From contig NZ_JAJOZC010000001.1 in assembly GCF_023701695.1 (NCBI RefSeq), positions 6,137,894-6,201,893 of the forward strand: 64,000 nt of DNA, given 5' to 3'. How positions within the stretch are numbered: the stretch's first letter is position 1; each line of letters begins with the position of its first letter. Shown here piece by piece: positions 17,408 through 26,120 of this stretch. This DNA comes from Streptomyces sp. RKAG290 (GTDB taxonomy: Bacteria > Actinomycetota > Actinomycetes > Streptomycetales > Streptomycetaceae). The position numbers were made by a program, and so were the translations under genes. The notes below the pieces were generated by a model, which had not been told where the DNA came from, ran no database searches, and saw only the letters and a list, made by a program, of their open reading frames with translations.

Positions 17408-18801
17408 AGGACCAGCGACAGCAGCAGGATGAAGATCAGCGAGACCACGGAGATGATGGTCTCCATCACCGACCAGGTCTTCACCGTCTGGCCGACGTCC
17501 ATCCCGAAGTACTCCTTCACCAGCCAGAACCCCGCGTCGTTGACATGGCTGAAGAAGAGCGAGCCCGCGCCGACGGCGAGGACCAGCAGTGCGACGTGCG
17601 AGGTCGACATGTCGGCCGCCAGCGGGGCGACCAGACCGGCCGCCGAGATGGTGGCCACGGTCGCCGAGCCGGTCGCGAGCCGGATCGCCACGGCGATCAG
17701 CCAGCCGAGCAGCAGGGCGGGAATCGACCAGCTCTCGGAGAGGTCCAGGATCATCTGGCCCACACCGGCATCGATGAGGGTCTGCTTGAAGCCGCCGCCC
17801 GCGCCCACGATCAGCAGCACACCCGCGATCGGGACAAGGGACTTCTCCACGGTGGTGGACAGCCGGCCCTTGGTGAACCCGGCCGCCCGGCCCAGCGTGA
17901 ACATGGCGACGACGACGGCGGTGAGCAGCGCGATCAGGGGGGAGCCGATCACATCGGTGACCTGCTGGACGCCCTGCTCGGGGTCGTCCACCACGATCTC
18001 CACGAGCGCCTTGACCAGCATCAGGACGACTGGCAGCAGGATCGTCGCCAGGGTGGCGCCGAAGCTCGGCCGACGGTCCAGGTCCTCGGCGGGGCGCTGC
18101 GGGACCATGTTCTCCGGCGCCTTGATGTCCACCCAGCGGGCGGCGAAGCGGGAGAAGACCGGTCCGGCGAGGATCACCGTCGGGATGGCGACCACGACGC
18201 CGAGGGCCAGCGTGACACCCAGGTTGGCGTCGAGGGCGTCGATCGCCACGAGCGGGCCGGGGTGCGGGGGGATGAGCCCGTGCATCACGGAGAGGCCGGC
18301 CAGCGCCGGAATGCCGATCCGCATCAGGGAGTAGTTGCCGCGCTTGGCGACCAGCAGCACCACCGGGATCATCAGCACGATCCCGACCTCGAAGAACAGC
18401 GGCAGGCCGATGATCGAGGCGATCAGGACCATCGCCCACGGCATGGCCCGGCGGCTCGCCTTGGCGAGGATGGTGTCGACGATCTGGTCCGCGCCGCCGG
18501 AGTCGGCGAGCAGCTTGCCCAGGATCGCGCCGAGTGCGATGAGGACACCCACACCCGCGACTGTCGAGCCGAGGCCCGCGGTGAAGCTCGCTATCGTCTT
18601 GGCCGGCGCGGCGCCGGCGAACGAACCGAGCGCCAGCGAGCCGATGGTGAGCGCAAGGAACGCGTGCATCTTGAACTTGGTGATGAGCAGAACGATGACG
18701 GCGATGCCCGCCAGAACTGCGATGCCCAACTGAGCGTTGCCGGCCGAAGTGATGGGTTCGACGGCGTCCGCTGCCAGCATCTCGACGCTGAGACCGGTCA
18801 C
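17404..18801 (-). CDS. gntP: Gluconate permease, GntP family
   Basis: 465 aa. The GTG at 18801 is chosen because AAGGA lies 8 nt upstream, just after the gntK stop. About a dozen membrane helices are visible. Family segments include GLPLFFEVGIVLMIPVVLLVA, HGLIPPHPGPLVAIDAL and ATGSATVATISAAGLVAPL, all typical of GntP proton symporters for gluconate and related sugar acids. It is co-transcribed with gntK and probably repressed by the divergent GntR. The TAG stop is inside the CTAG that flanks element B. Confidence 0.95.
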   Translation of the reverse strand: MTGLSVEMLAADAVEPITSAGNAQLGIAVLAGIAVIVLLITKFKMHAFLALTIGSLALGSFAGAAPAKTIASFTAGLGSTVAGVGVLIALGAILGKLLADSGGADQIVDTILAKASRRAMPWAMVLIASIIGLPLFFEVGIVLMIPVVLLVAKRGNYSLMRIGIPALAGLSVMHGLIPPHPGPLVAIDALDANLGVTLALGVVVAIPTVILAGPVFSRFAARWVDIKAPENMVPQRPAEDLDRRPSFGATLATILLPVVLMLVKALVEIVVDDPEQGVQQVTDVIGSPLIALLTAVVVAMFTLGRAAGFTKGRLSTTVEKSLVPIAGVLLIVGAGGGFKQTLIDAGVGQMILDLSESWSIPALLLGWLIAVAIRLATGSATVATISAAGLVAPLAADMSTSHVALLVLAVGAGSLFFSHVNDAGFWLVKEYFGMDVGQTVKTWSVMETIISVVSLIFILLLSLVL

Positions 18802-18812
18802 GGTGATGATCC

Positions 18813-19322
18813 TTAGTCGTCGAGCCGGCGCAGCGCGGCGACGGCTCGCTCGGTGATTTCTTCGGGGCTGCCCGACACGTCCACGGCGACGCCGGCCTCG
18901 TCGGCCTCCAGCGGCTGCAGGGTGGCGAACTGCGAGTCGAGGAGTGCGGTCGGCATGAAGTGGCCCTTGCGGTCCGCCATCCGCTCCTCGATCAGGGACC
19001 GGTCGCCGGTCAGGTGGAGGAACACGGCTCCGGGGGCCTCGCTGCGCAGCCGGTCGCGGTAGGCCCGCTTCAGCGCCGAGCTGCTGACCACGCCGCCGAG
19101 CCCTGCCCGGCCGTGCGCCCACTGCCCGATCGCGTCCAGCCAGGGCCACCGGTCGGCGTCCTCCAGCGGGGTTCCGGCCGACATCTTGGCGATGTTCGCC
19201 GGGGGATGGAAATCGTCGCCCTCGGCGTACGGGACGCCCAGTGCGGCGGCGAGCAGGGGACCGATCGTGGTCTTGCCGGTCCCTGCGACGCCCATCACCA
19301 CGACGACGTGGGGGGTGCTCAT
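18813..19322 (-). CDS. gntK: Gluconokinase
   Basis: 169 aa, normal for the small P-loop gluconokinase family. Walker A is GVAGTGKTT near residues 11-19; EGDDFHPPANIAKMSAGTPLED is the gluconate-binding signature. The LID region follows SLIEERMADRKGHFMP. It makes 6-phosphogluconate from gluconate and ATP, feeding the pentose phosphate pathway. First gene of the gntKP operon; gntP starts 11 nt after its stop. Confidence 0.96.
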   Translation of the reverse strand: MSTPHVVVVMGVAGTGKTTIGPLLAAALGVPYAEGDDFHPPANIAKMSAGTPLEDADRWPWLDAIGQWAHGRAGLGGVVSSSALKRAYRDRLRSEAPGAVFLHLTGDRSLIEERMADRKGHFMPTALLDSQFATLQPLEADEAGVAVDVSGSPEEITERAVAALRRLDD

Positions 19323-19390
19323 GAGAGGTGCCTCGCTGTCTCTTCGATGTCTTCCTCGACATCGGTCCGTCGCGCTACTGAAACCTATAC

Positions 19391-19429
19391 GTACGACTTA
19401 TTCAAGATGCTGTGACATAAACGTCGTAC
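19391..19429. promoter_or_regulatory. Putative GntR operator pair between gntK and gntR
   Basis: GTACGAC at 19391-19397 and its inverse GTCGTAC at 19423-19429 lie 25 bp apart in the divergent promoter region, in the locally AT-richer contexts ATACGTACGACTTATT and AAACGTCGTACTTTAT. This is a plausible site for the adjacent regulator. TAGTCT at 19454-19459, 6 nt before the gntR ATG, fits a -10 box of a leaderless transcript. Confidence 0.5.
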
Positions 19430-19465
19430 TTTATGGTCCCGGGAGGGCCCCCGTAGTCTTGGGCC

Positions 19466-20167
19466 ATGACCACACCTGCCCAGGGGCTGCATACGCATGT
19501 GCTGGACACCCTGGGCCTGGAGATCGCCGCGGGTGAGCATCCGCCCGGTCAGGTGCTGCGCACCGACGAGCTGGCCCAGCGCTTCGAGGTCTCGCGCACG
19601 GTCGTCCGGGAAGTGATCCGGGTGCTGGAGTCCATGCACCTGGTCGAGTCCCGGCGCCGGGTCGGCGTCACCGTACGGCCGACCGAGGCCTGGAACGTCT
19701 ACGACCCCCAGGTCATCCGCTGGCGGCTGGCCGGCGCCGACCGCCCGCGCCAGCTGCGCTCACTGACCGTCCTGCGGTCGGCGATCGAGCCCGTCGCCGC
19801 CTCGCTCGCCGCCCGCCACGCCACCCCGGCCCAGTGCGCCGAGCTCACCGAACGGGCCCTCGGCATGGTCGCCACCTCGCGCGGCCAGCAGCTGGAGGGC
19901 TATCTGGAACACGACATCGCGTTCCACCGGATCGTCCTCAACGCCTCCGGCAACGAGATGTTCGCGCGGCTCGGCGACGTGGTCGCCGAGGTCCTGGCGG
20001 GGCGCACGCACCACCAGGTGATGTTCGAGGACCCCGACCCGGCGGCCGTCACCCTCCATGTCCGGCTCGCCGAAGCGGTGCGCGAGGGCGACGCGGCGGC
20101 GGCGGAGCGGCTGACCAAGGAGATCGCGGTGGGCGCCCTGCATGAACTCGACGTGCTCGCCCCCTGA
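19466..20167 (+). CDS. gntR: FadR-subfamily GntR regulator of gluconate genes
   Basis: 233 aa. The N-terminal winged helix (HPPGQVLRTDELAQRFEVSR, then VVREVIRVLESMHLVESRRR) is followed by an FCD effector domain with the metal/ligand His residues in EHDIAFHRIVLNASGNEMF and HHQVMFED. It is divergent from gntK-gntP, so the probable role is a gluconate- or 6-phosphogluconate-responsive repressor. There is no SD; it may be leaderless. Confidence 0.88.
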   Translation: MTTPAQGLHTHVLDTLGLEIAAGEHPPGQVLRTDELAQRFEVSRTVVREVIRVLESMHLVESRRRVGVTVRPTEAWNVYDPQVIRWRLAGADRPRQLRSLTVLRSAIEPVAASLAARHATPAQCAELTERALGMVATSRGQQLEGYLEHDIAFHRIVLNASGNEMFARLGDVVAEVLAGRTHHQVMFEDPDPAAVTLHVRLAEAVREGDAAAAERLTKEIAVGALHELDVLAP

Positions 20168-20174
20168 ACCTCCG

Positions 20175-20903
20175 TCACGCGCCCGGCTGGGTCTCCCGCA
20201 CGTGCTGCAGCCGCGCGGCGGCCGCGGCGAGCACCATCTCCAGCGCCGCCGGATAGCCGCTGCGGCCCATCTCCGCGACCAGCAGTGACGCGGTCGCCGC
20301 GATGTGCGGGTGGGTCGCCGCCGGCTGCCGGGCGTAGACCTCCGGCCAGGCCTGGACCTCCTGCGCCCTGGCCTGCTCCGAGAGCACCAGCGTCGACGCG
20401 TCCAGCGCCGCGAACGACAGCGTCTGGTCGACGAAGACGTGGTAGATCCGTACCGCCTCGCCGTCCGGGAAGCCCGCGCTCCGCAACACCCCGAGGATCG
20501 CCTCCACCGACCGCACCTCGTGCGTCCGGCCGGTCACCCGGGAGCACGTCAGCATCGCCGCCTGCGGATGGGCCAGGTAGTCCGCGTGCATCCGCAGCCC
20601 CAGTGCCCGCAGGTCCGCCCGCCAGTCGCCGGTCGGCCGCCAGGTGCGCAGGGTCCGGCCGATCAGCTCGTCGGCCACCGCGAGCAGCAGCTCGTCCGTG
20701 TCCCGGAAGTACCGGTAGAGGGCGCTCGGGTCGCACCCCAGCGCCGCGCCCAGCCGGCGCACGGTGAGCGCCGCCGCCCCGTGCTCGCCGATCAGCCGCA
20801 GCGCCGTCTCCACGATCAGTTGCTCCGACAGCACCGTGCCCTGCTTGGTGGGACGCCTGCGGCGCCGCGCACCCTCCGCCACGACCCGCTCGCTCGCCTT
20901 CAT
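20175..20903 (-). CDS. TetR family regulator
   Basis: 242 aa from the ATG at 20903. A basic N-terminal tail (ARRRRRPTK) precedes the helix-turn-helix: ALRLIGEHGAAALTVRRLGA, then CDPSALYRYFRDTDELL. The C-terminal half is helical and of the TetR_C type. It is divergent from an APC permease and amidohydrolase pair, which it probably controls through the inverted repeat at 20918-20932. Ligand unknown, perhaps an amine or amide substrate of those genes. Confidence 0.88.
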   Translation of the reverse strand: MKASERVVAEGARRRRRPTKQGTVLSEQLIVETALRLIGEHGAAALTVRRLGAALGCDPSALYRYFRDTDELLLAVADELIGRTLRTWRPTGDWRADLRALGLRMHADYLAHPQAAMLTCSRVTGRTHEVRSVEAILGVLRSAGFPDGEAVRIYHVFVDQTLSFAALDASTLVLSEQARAQEVQAWPEVYARQPAATHPHIAATASLLVAEMGRSGYPAALEMVLAAAAARLQHVRETQPGA

Positions 20904-20917
20904 GCGGGGCACCTTAT

Positions 20918-20932
20918 GACAACAGCGTTGAC
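20918..20932. promoter_or_regulatory. Inverted repeat in the TetR/APC permease promoter
   Basis: GACAAC-AGC-GTTGAC is a near-perfect inverted repeat (5 of 6 pairs). It overlaps a TTGACC that could be the -35 box of the permease gene. A candidate TetR operator. Confidence 0.4.
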
Positions 20933-21003
20933 CTGAGGAACCCCCGCAGAGTTCGATGTGCCGCCATCGGGGCCGAAAAGCGCCCCTCGGCGAAGGAGCG
21001 ACC

Positions 21004-22515
21004 GTGACGTCCCCTCGTACTCCCCGCAGCGACGAACCACCCGCGCCCGCCGCCCTGCGCAAGAGCCTCGGTCTGGTCGACGGATTCGTCATCGCGGCCT
21101 CGTCGACCGCGGCCACCACCAGCATCGGCATCGGGCTCGGTGTCACCGCGGGCGCCGTCGGACTGCATCTGCCGATCATCATGCTGCTCGCCTTCCTGCC
21201 GATCCTGGGCATCGCGAGCGCGTACTCCCGGCTCAACCGGGTCGAGCCGAACATGGGCAGCGGCTACGTCTGGGTCGGCCGCTCCCTCAGCCCCTGGCTC
21301 GGCTTCCTCGTCGGCTGGATCGGCATCGTCTCCACGATCGTCTTCCTCGCCTACACCACCACCGTCACCGGCTCCGCCCTGCTCCAGCTCGCGGGCGAGG
21401 GCGGACTGCACGACGTGGCCGGGCTCCACCTCGACCCGGACTCCACCGCCCAGTCGACCGCGCTCGGCATCGTCGTCCTGGTCGCCGTCACCTTCACCGC
21501 GATCACCGGCATCCGCTCGGCCGCCAACCTCCAGAAGTACCTCCTGGTGTTCGAGTACGTCGTCCTGCTCGGCTTCTGCGGATACGGACTGTTCGCCGGC
21601 CCGCACCCGTTCAGCCTCGACTGGATCAACCCGTTCACCATCCCCTCCGGGCAACAGCTGGCCCAGGGGCTGCTGCTCTCCGTCTTCTGCTTCTGGGGCT
21701 TCGAGTCCTCCTTCAGCGTCACCGAGGAGATCCGCGACCCGCAGGACGCCTCCCGGGCCGGAACCATCACGCTCTTCACCATGCTGGGCCTGTTCCTGCT
21801 CGGCTCCTTCGCCTTCCAGCGCGTCCTGTCGCTCGACGAGCTGACCGGTCACGGCGCCCAGGGGCTCACCTACTTCGGTGACCGGCTGGCCGGCCAGCCG
21901 CTTGCCGCGCTGCCGTTGATCGCCCTCACCTTCTCCGCGGTCGCCTCGCTGCAGTCCGGGGTGATACCGACGGTGCGCGGCATGTTCGCGATGGGCCGCG
22001 ACCGGACGCTCGGACCGCTCTGGACCAGGATCAGCCCCAGGTACGGGACGCCCGCAGCCGGAACCGTCGTGGTGGGCTGCGTCGCCGCCGCCATCGCGGT
22101 GCTCTCGCTGGTCATCCCGCGGGTCGGTGACCTGATCCTGGCGTCCGTGAACGCCATCGGGGTGGTCGTCGCGATCTACTACGCCCTCACCGCGCTGGCC
22201 GCGGCGGCGCGCTTCCGCGGCGCCCTGCGGGAGAGCTGGTCACTGGCCCTGCGGGCGGTACTGCTCCCCGTGGCCAGCGCCGCCGTGCTGCTCGGCCTCG
22301 GCGGCTACCTCTGCTGGACGTTCTACACCTCGGCCGACCACTTCGAAATCAGCCCGGACAACGGGTGGTTCATGCTCTTCTGCCCGGCCGTCATGCTGCT
22401 CAGCGGTGTCGGCGCGGCCGCCTGGGCCAAGTGGGCAAGGAAATCCCCCTACTTCGTCACCGGCCGGTCCGTACCGCCGGACCCGCTCGCGGAACCCGCC
22501 CCCGGCCCGGCCTGA
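21004..22515 (+). CDS. APC superfamily amino acid/amine permease
   Basis: 503 aa from the GTG at 21004, with AAGGAG upstream. It has twelve or so membrane helices, the first after LRKSLGLVDGFVIAASSTAA. Typical APC segments are GSGYVWVGRSLSPWLGFLVG, WGFESSFSVTEEIRDPQ and a later MFAMGRDRTLGPLWTRISP. It imports an amino acid or related amine in exchange or with protons. It is in an apparent operon with the amidohydrolase 49 nt downstream. Substrate unknown. Confidence 0.88.
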   Translation: MTSPRTPRSDEPPAPAALRKSLGLVDGFVIAASSTAATTSIGIGLGVTAGAVGLHLPIIMLLAFLPILGIASAYSRLNRVEPNMGSGYVWVGRSLSPWLGFLVGWIGIVSTIVFLAYTTTVTGSALLQLAGEGGLHDVAGLHLDPDSTAQSTALGIVVLVAVTFTAITGIRSAANLQKYLLVFEYVVLLGFCGYGLFAGPHPFSLDWINPFTIPSGQQLAQGLLLSVFCFWGFESSFSVTEEIRDPQDASRAGTITLFTMLGLFLLGSFAFQRVLSLDELTGHGAQGLTYFGDRLAGQPLAALPLIALTFSAVASLQSGVIPTVRGMFAMGRDRTLGPLWTRISPRYGTPAAGTVVVGCVAAAIAVLSLVIPRVGDLILASVNAIGVVVAIYYALTALAAAARFRGALRESWSLALRAVLLPVASAAVLLGLGGYLCWTFYTSADHFEISPDNGWFMLFCPAVMLLSGVGAAAWAKWARKSPYFVTGRSVPPDPLAEPAPGPA

Positions 22516-22564
22516 CCCACCCCGCACACAGACCGCCCCCACCACCCGACCGAACGGAACCACC

Positions 22565-24202
22565 ATGCCCCGCACCCCCGCCGACCTCGTGTTCACCGGC
22601 GGCCCCGTCCACACGACGGACGCCGCCCGCACCCGCGCCACCACCGTCGCCGTCACCGCCGACCGGATCACCGCGGTCGGCCACGACGAGGTACGCGCAC
22701 TCATCGGCCCACGCACCGAGGTGGTGGACCTCGCCGGCCGCCTGCTGCTCCCCGGCTTCCAGGACGCCCACATCCATCCGGTCACCGCCGGCCTCGAACT
22801 CGCGCAGTGCAACCTCACGGAGGCCGGGGACGCCACCGAGACCGTCGCCGCGGTACGGGCCTACGCCGACGCGCACCCGGCAGCTGACTGGATCACCGGC
22901 GGCGGCTGGTCGATGGACGCGTTCGACGGCGGCGCCCCCACCAGGGAGCAGCTCGACACCGCCGTGCCTGACCGCCCCGCCTACCTGGTCAACCGCGACC
23001 ATCACGGCGCCTGGGTCAACAGCAGGGCCCTCGCCCTCGCCGGGATCGACCGGCACACCCCCGACCCGGCCGACGGCCGCATCGAACGCGACGCGAGCGG
23101 CGAACCCACCGGCCTCCTCCAGGAGGGCGCCATGGACCTGGTCGCCCGCCACACCCCCCGCTCCACCGCCGCCGACCGGCTCGCCGCCCTGCTGCGTGCC
23201 CAGCGACTGCTCCACGCGTACGGAATCACCGCCTGGCAGGACGCCATCATCGGCGGCTACGGCTCGATGGACGACGCGTCCGACGCCTATCTGACGGCGG
23301 ACCGCGACGGCTCGCTCACCGCGCGCGTCAACGGCGCCCTGTGGTGGGACCGCGAGCGCGGCACCGAGCAGATACCCGGACTCGTCGCCCGGCGCGAGGA
23401 ACTGAGCGGCCGGAACTTCCGCGCCGGATCCGTGAAGATCATGCAGGACGGCGTCGCCGAGACCGGCACCGCCGCCCTGCTCGCCCCCTACCTCGACGCC
23501 TGCGGCTGCGCCACCGCCAACAGCGGCACCAGCTTCGTGGACCCCGTCGAACTGCGCCGCTACGTCACCGAGCTGGACGCCCTCGGCTTCCAGACCCACT
23601 TCCACGCGCTGGGCGACCGCGCGGTGCGCGAGGCGCTGGACGCCGTCGAGGCCGCCCGTGCCGCCAACGGGCGCACCGACACCCGCCCTCACCTCGCCCA
23701 CCTCCAGATCGTCCACCCCGACGACATCCCCCGCTTCCGCGCACTCGGTGCCACGGCGAACATCCAGCCGCTCTGGGCCGCCCACGAACCCCAGATGGAC
23801 GAGCTGACGATCCCCTTCCTCGGCGACGAACGCGCCGCGCTCCAGTACCCGTTCGGCGCGCTGCTGCGCTCCGGGGCCACCGTGGCCGCCGGTTCCGACT
23901 GGCCGGTCAGCAGCGCCGACCCGCTGCACGGCATCCACACCGCGGTCAACCGCGTCGCGCCCCGGGCGGACGGACCCGCCTTCCTCCCCGGGCAGCGCCT
24001 CTCACTGACCGACGCCCTCGCCGCGTACACGGCGGGCTCGGCGTACGTGAACCACCTGGACGACACCGGCAGCATCCGCGCCGGCGCGCTGGCCGACCTG
24101 GTGGTCCTGGACCGCGACCCGTACGCCGCACCCGTCGAGGAGATCGCCGAGACCCGGGTCCTTCGGACGTACGTGGGCGGCCGGCGGGTGTACGGGGACT
24201 GA
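22565..24202 (+). CDS. Amidohydrolase, YtcJ/DUF6282-like amidohydrolase_3 family
   Basis: 545 aa. The ATG at 22565 gives MPRTPADLVFTGGPVHTTD. The metal-binding start of the amidohydrolase barrel is FQDAHIHPVTAG (HxH). Others are SVKIMQDGVAETGTAALL, HFHALGDRAV, PHLAHLQIVHPDD and AAGSDWPVSSADPLHGI. Members hydrolyse amide or imide bonds in small molecules with metal help. Following the APC permease and under a divergent TetR, it likely breaks down an imported amide. Substrate unknown. Confidence 0.87.
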   Translation: MPRTPADLVFTGGPVHTTDAARTRATTVAVTADRITAVGHDEVRALIGPRTEVVDLAGRLLLPGFQDAHIHPVTAGLELAQCNLTEAGDATETVAAVRAYADAHPAADWITGGGWSMDAFDGGAPTREQLDTAVPDRPAYLVNRDHHGAWVNSRALALAGIDRHTPDPADGRIERDASGEPTGLLQEGAMDLVARHTPRSTAADRLAALLRAQRLLHAYGITAWQDAIIGGYGSMDDASDAYLTADRDGSLTARVNGALWWDRERGTEQIPGLVARREELSGRNFRAGSVKIMQDGVAETGTAALLAPYLDACGCATANSGTSFVDPVELRRYVTELDALGFQTHFHALGDRAVREALDAVEAARAANGRTDTRPHLAHLQIVHPDDIPRFRALGATANIQPLWAAHEPQMDELTIPFLGDERAALQYPFGALLRSGATVAAGSDWPVSSADPLHGIHTAVNRVAPRADGPAFLPGQRLSLTDALAAYTAGSAYVNHLDDTGSIRAGALADLVVLDRDPYAAPVEEIAETRVLRTYVGGRRVYGD

Positions 24203-24317
24203 CGGGAGCGGCGTGCCGGTTCGCTCCGACGCGGCGCGGCCGCCGTGACACCCTCGTACCGCGTACGGTTGTTCGCGATCGATCCGAAGGCAAAGTCGGG
24301 CAAGGGAGACCACGGGA

Positions 24318-25403
24318 ATGGCGCAGCAGGTACAAGGGGTCATCGCACCGGGAAAGAACGAGCCGGTACGGGTCGAGACGATCGTGATTCCGGACCCCGG
24401 CCCCGGTGAGGCCGTGGTGAAGATCCAGGCGTGCGGGGTGTGCCACACGGATCTGCACTACAAGCAGGGCGGCATCAACGACGAGTTCCCCTTCCTCCTC
24501 GGCCACGAGGCCGCGGGCGTGGTGGAGTCCGTCGGCGAGGGCGTCACGGACGTCGAACCGGGCGACTTCGTCGTCCTCAACTGGCGCGCGGTGTGCGGAC
24601 AGTGCCGCGCCTGTCTGCGCGGCCGGCCCTGGTACTGCTTCGACACCCACAACGCCCGGCGGAAGATGACCCTGCTGGACGGCACGGAGCTGTCGGCCGC
24701 CCTCGGCATCGGGGCCTTCGCGGAGAAGACCCTGGTCGCCTCCGGCCAGTGCACCAAGGTCGACCCGGAGGTCGCCCCGGCCGTCGCCGGCCTCCTCGGC
24801 TGCGGCGTGATGGCGGGCATCGGCGCCGCCATCAACACCGGCCAGGTCGGCCGCGGCGACTCGGTCGCGGTCATCGGCTGCGGCGGGGTGGGCGACGCCG
24901 CGATCGCGGGTGCCCGGCTGGCCGGAGCGGCGAAGATCATCGCTGTGGACATCGACGACCGCAAGCTGGAGACGGCGAAGAAGATGGGTGCCACGCACAC
25001 CGTCAACTCCCGCAGCAGCGACCCGGTCGAGGCCATCCGCGCACTCACCGGCGGCAACGGCGCCGACGTCGTCATCGAGGCCGTCGGCCACCCGGAGACG
25101 TACAAGCAGGCGTTCTACGCCCGGGACCTGGCCGGCACCGTCGTCCTGGTCGGCGTCCCCACCCCGGAGATGAAGCTCGAACTCCCCCTCCTGGACGTCT
25201 TCGGCCGCGGCGGCTCGCTCAAGTCCTCCTGGTACGGCGACTGCCTGCCCTCCCGCGACTTCCCGATGCTCATCGACCTGCACCAGCAGGGCCGGATCGA
25301 TCTCGGCGCGTTCGTCACCGAGACCATCGGACTCGGGGACGTCGAGCAGGCCTTCGCCCGGATGCACGACGGCGACGTGCTGCGCTCGGTGGTGGTCTTC
25401 TGA
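24318..25403 (+). CDS. S-(hydroxymethyl)mycothiol dehydrogenase
   Basis: 361 aa, class III-like zinc alcohol dehydrogenase. Catalytic zinc: ACGVCHTDLHY and LGHEAAG; structural zinc: CGQCRACLRGRPWYC; NAD fold: VAVIGCGGVGDAAIAGA. The RAVCGQC and CFDTHNARRKM segments match the mycothiol-dependent formaldehyde dehydrogenases of actinobacteria. It oxidises the formaldehyde adduct of mycothiol to S-formylmycothiol. Its stop overlaps the MBL hydrolase start (TGATG), so the pair forms one operon. mshC, needed for mycothiol, lies 21 kb away. Confidence 0.92.
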   Translation: MAQQVQGVIAPGKNEPVRVETIVIPDPGPGEAVVKIQACGVCHTDLHYKQGGINDEFPFLLGHEAAGVVESVGEGVTDVEPGDFVVLNWRAVCGQCRACLRGRPWYCFDTHNARRKMTLLDGTELSAALGIGAFAEKTLVASGQCTKVDPEVAPAVAGLLGCGVMAGIGAAINTGQVGRGDSVAVIGCGGVGDAAIAGARLAGAAKIIAVDIDDRKLETAKKMGATHTVNSRSSDPVEAIRALTGGNGADVVIEAVGHPETYKQAFYARDLAGTVVLVGVPTPEMKLELPLLDVFGRGGSLKSSWYGDCLPSRDFPMLIDLHQQGRIDLGAFVTETIGLGDVEQAFARMHDGDVLRSVVVF

Positions 25404-26032
25404 TGGCCGTCCGCATCGATCACCTCGTCACCTCCGGCACCTTCGCCCTCGACGGCGGCGAATGGGACGTCGACAACAACGTCTGGATCGTCGGCGACGA
25501 CACGGAGGCGGTCGTCATCGACGCCGCCCACGACGCCGCCGCCATCGAGGCCGCGCTGAACGGCCGTACGCTGCGCGCCATCATCTGCACGCACGCGCAC
25601 AACGACCACATCGACGCGGCGCCCGCGCTCGCCGACGCCACCGGCGCGCCGGTCCTGCTCCACGCCGACGACCTGCCGCTGTGGAAGCAGACCCACCCGG
25701 ACCGGTCCCCGGACGGCGAACTGACCGACGGCCAGGAGCTGCGGATCGCCGGCACGACGCTCAAGGTCCTGCACACCCCCGGTCATGCCCCGGGCGCCGT
25801 CTGCCTGTACGCCCCCGAGCTGTCCACCGTCTTCACCGGTGACACGCTCTTCCAGGGCGGCCCCGGAGCCACCGGGCGGTCGTTCTCGCACTTCCCGACG
25901 ATCGTCGCTTCGATCAGGGACCGGCTGCTCGCCCTGGCCCCGGAGACCGCCGTCCGCACCGGGCACGGCGACTCCACGACCATCGGTGCCGAGGCCCCGC
26001 ACCTGGACGAGTGGATCGCCCGCGGTCACTGA
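25403..26032 (+). CDS. MBL-fold hydrolase, probable S-formylmycothiol hydrolase
   Basis: 209 aa. Starts MAVRIDHLVTSGTFALDGGE. The metal site is THAHNDHID (HxHxDH), with later HTPGHAPGAV, FTGDTLF and TGHGDSTT supplying further His/Asp ligands. It is a glyoxalase II-like thioesterase fold. Coupling to the mycothiol dehydrogenase (one-base stop/start overlap) points to hydrolysis of S-formylmycothiol to formate and mycothiol; that activity is inferred from context. Element C lies 5 nt after the stop. Confidence 0.88.
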   Translation: MAVRIDHLVTSGTFALDGGEWDVDNNVWIVGDDTEAVVIDAAHDAAAIEAALNGRTLRAIICTHAHNDHIDAAPALADATGAPVLLHADDLPLWKQTHPDRSPDGELTDGQELRIAGTTLKVLHTPGHAPGAVCLYAPELSTVFTGDTLFQGGPGATGRSFSHFPTIVASIRDRLLALAPETAVRTGHGDSTTIGAEAPHLDEWIARGH

Positions 26033-26037
26033 GGCGC

Positions 26038-26120
26038 CGAGGGCCTCGTTTGGATCATGCCGGGCTCGCGTGCCCCGGCGCCGCATCCTGATCCGGCCTG
26101 ATCCGAACGAGAGGCTCTAG
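26038..26120. mobile_element. Short inverted-repeat element, copy C (75-bp core)
   Basis: Core 26042-26116. Ends GGCCTCGTTTGGATCATG (two bases lost) and (reverse) AGCCTCTCGTTCGGATCAGG. It shares GGGCTCGCGTGCCCCGG with copies A and B. It has an intact CTAG at 26117-26120 and a degraded CGAG at 26038-26041. The CTAG supplies the TAG stop of the RluA-type gene. It lies between convergent genes and could act as a terminator for both. Confidence 0.75.
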
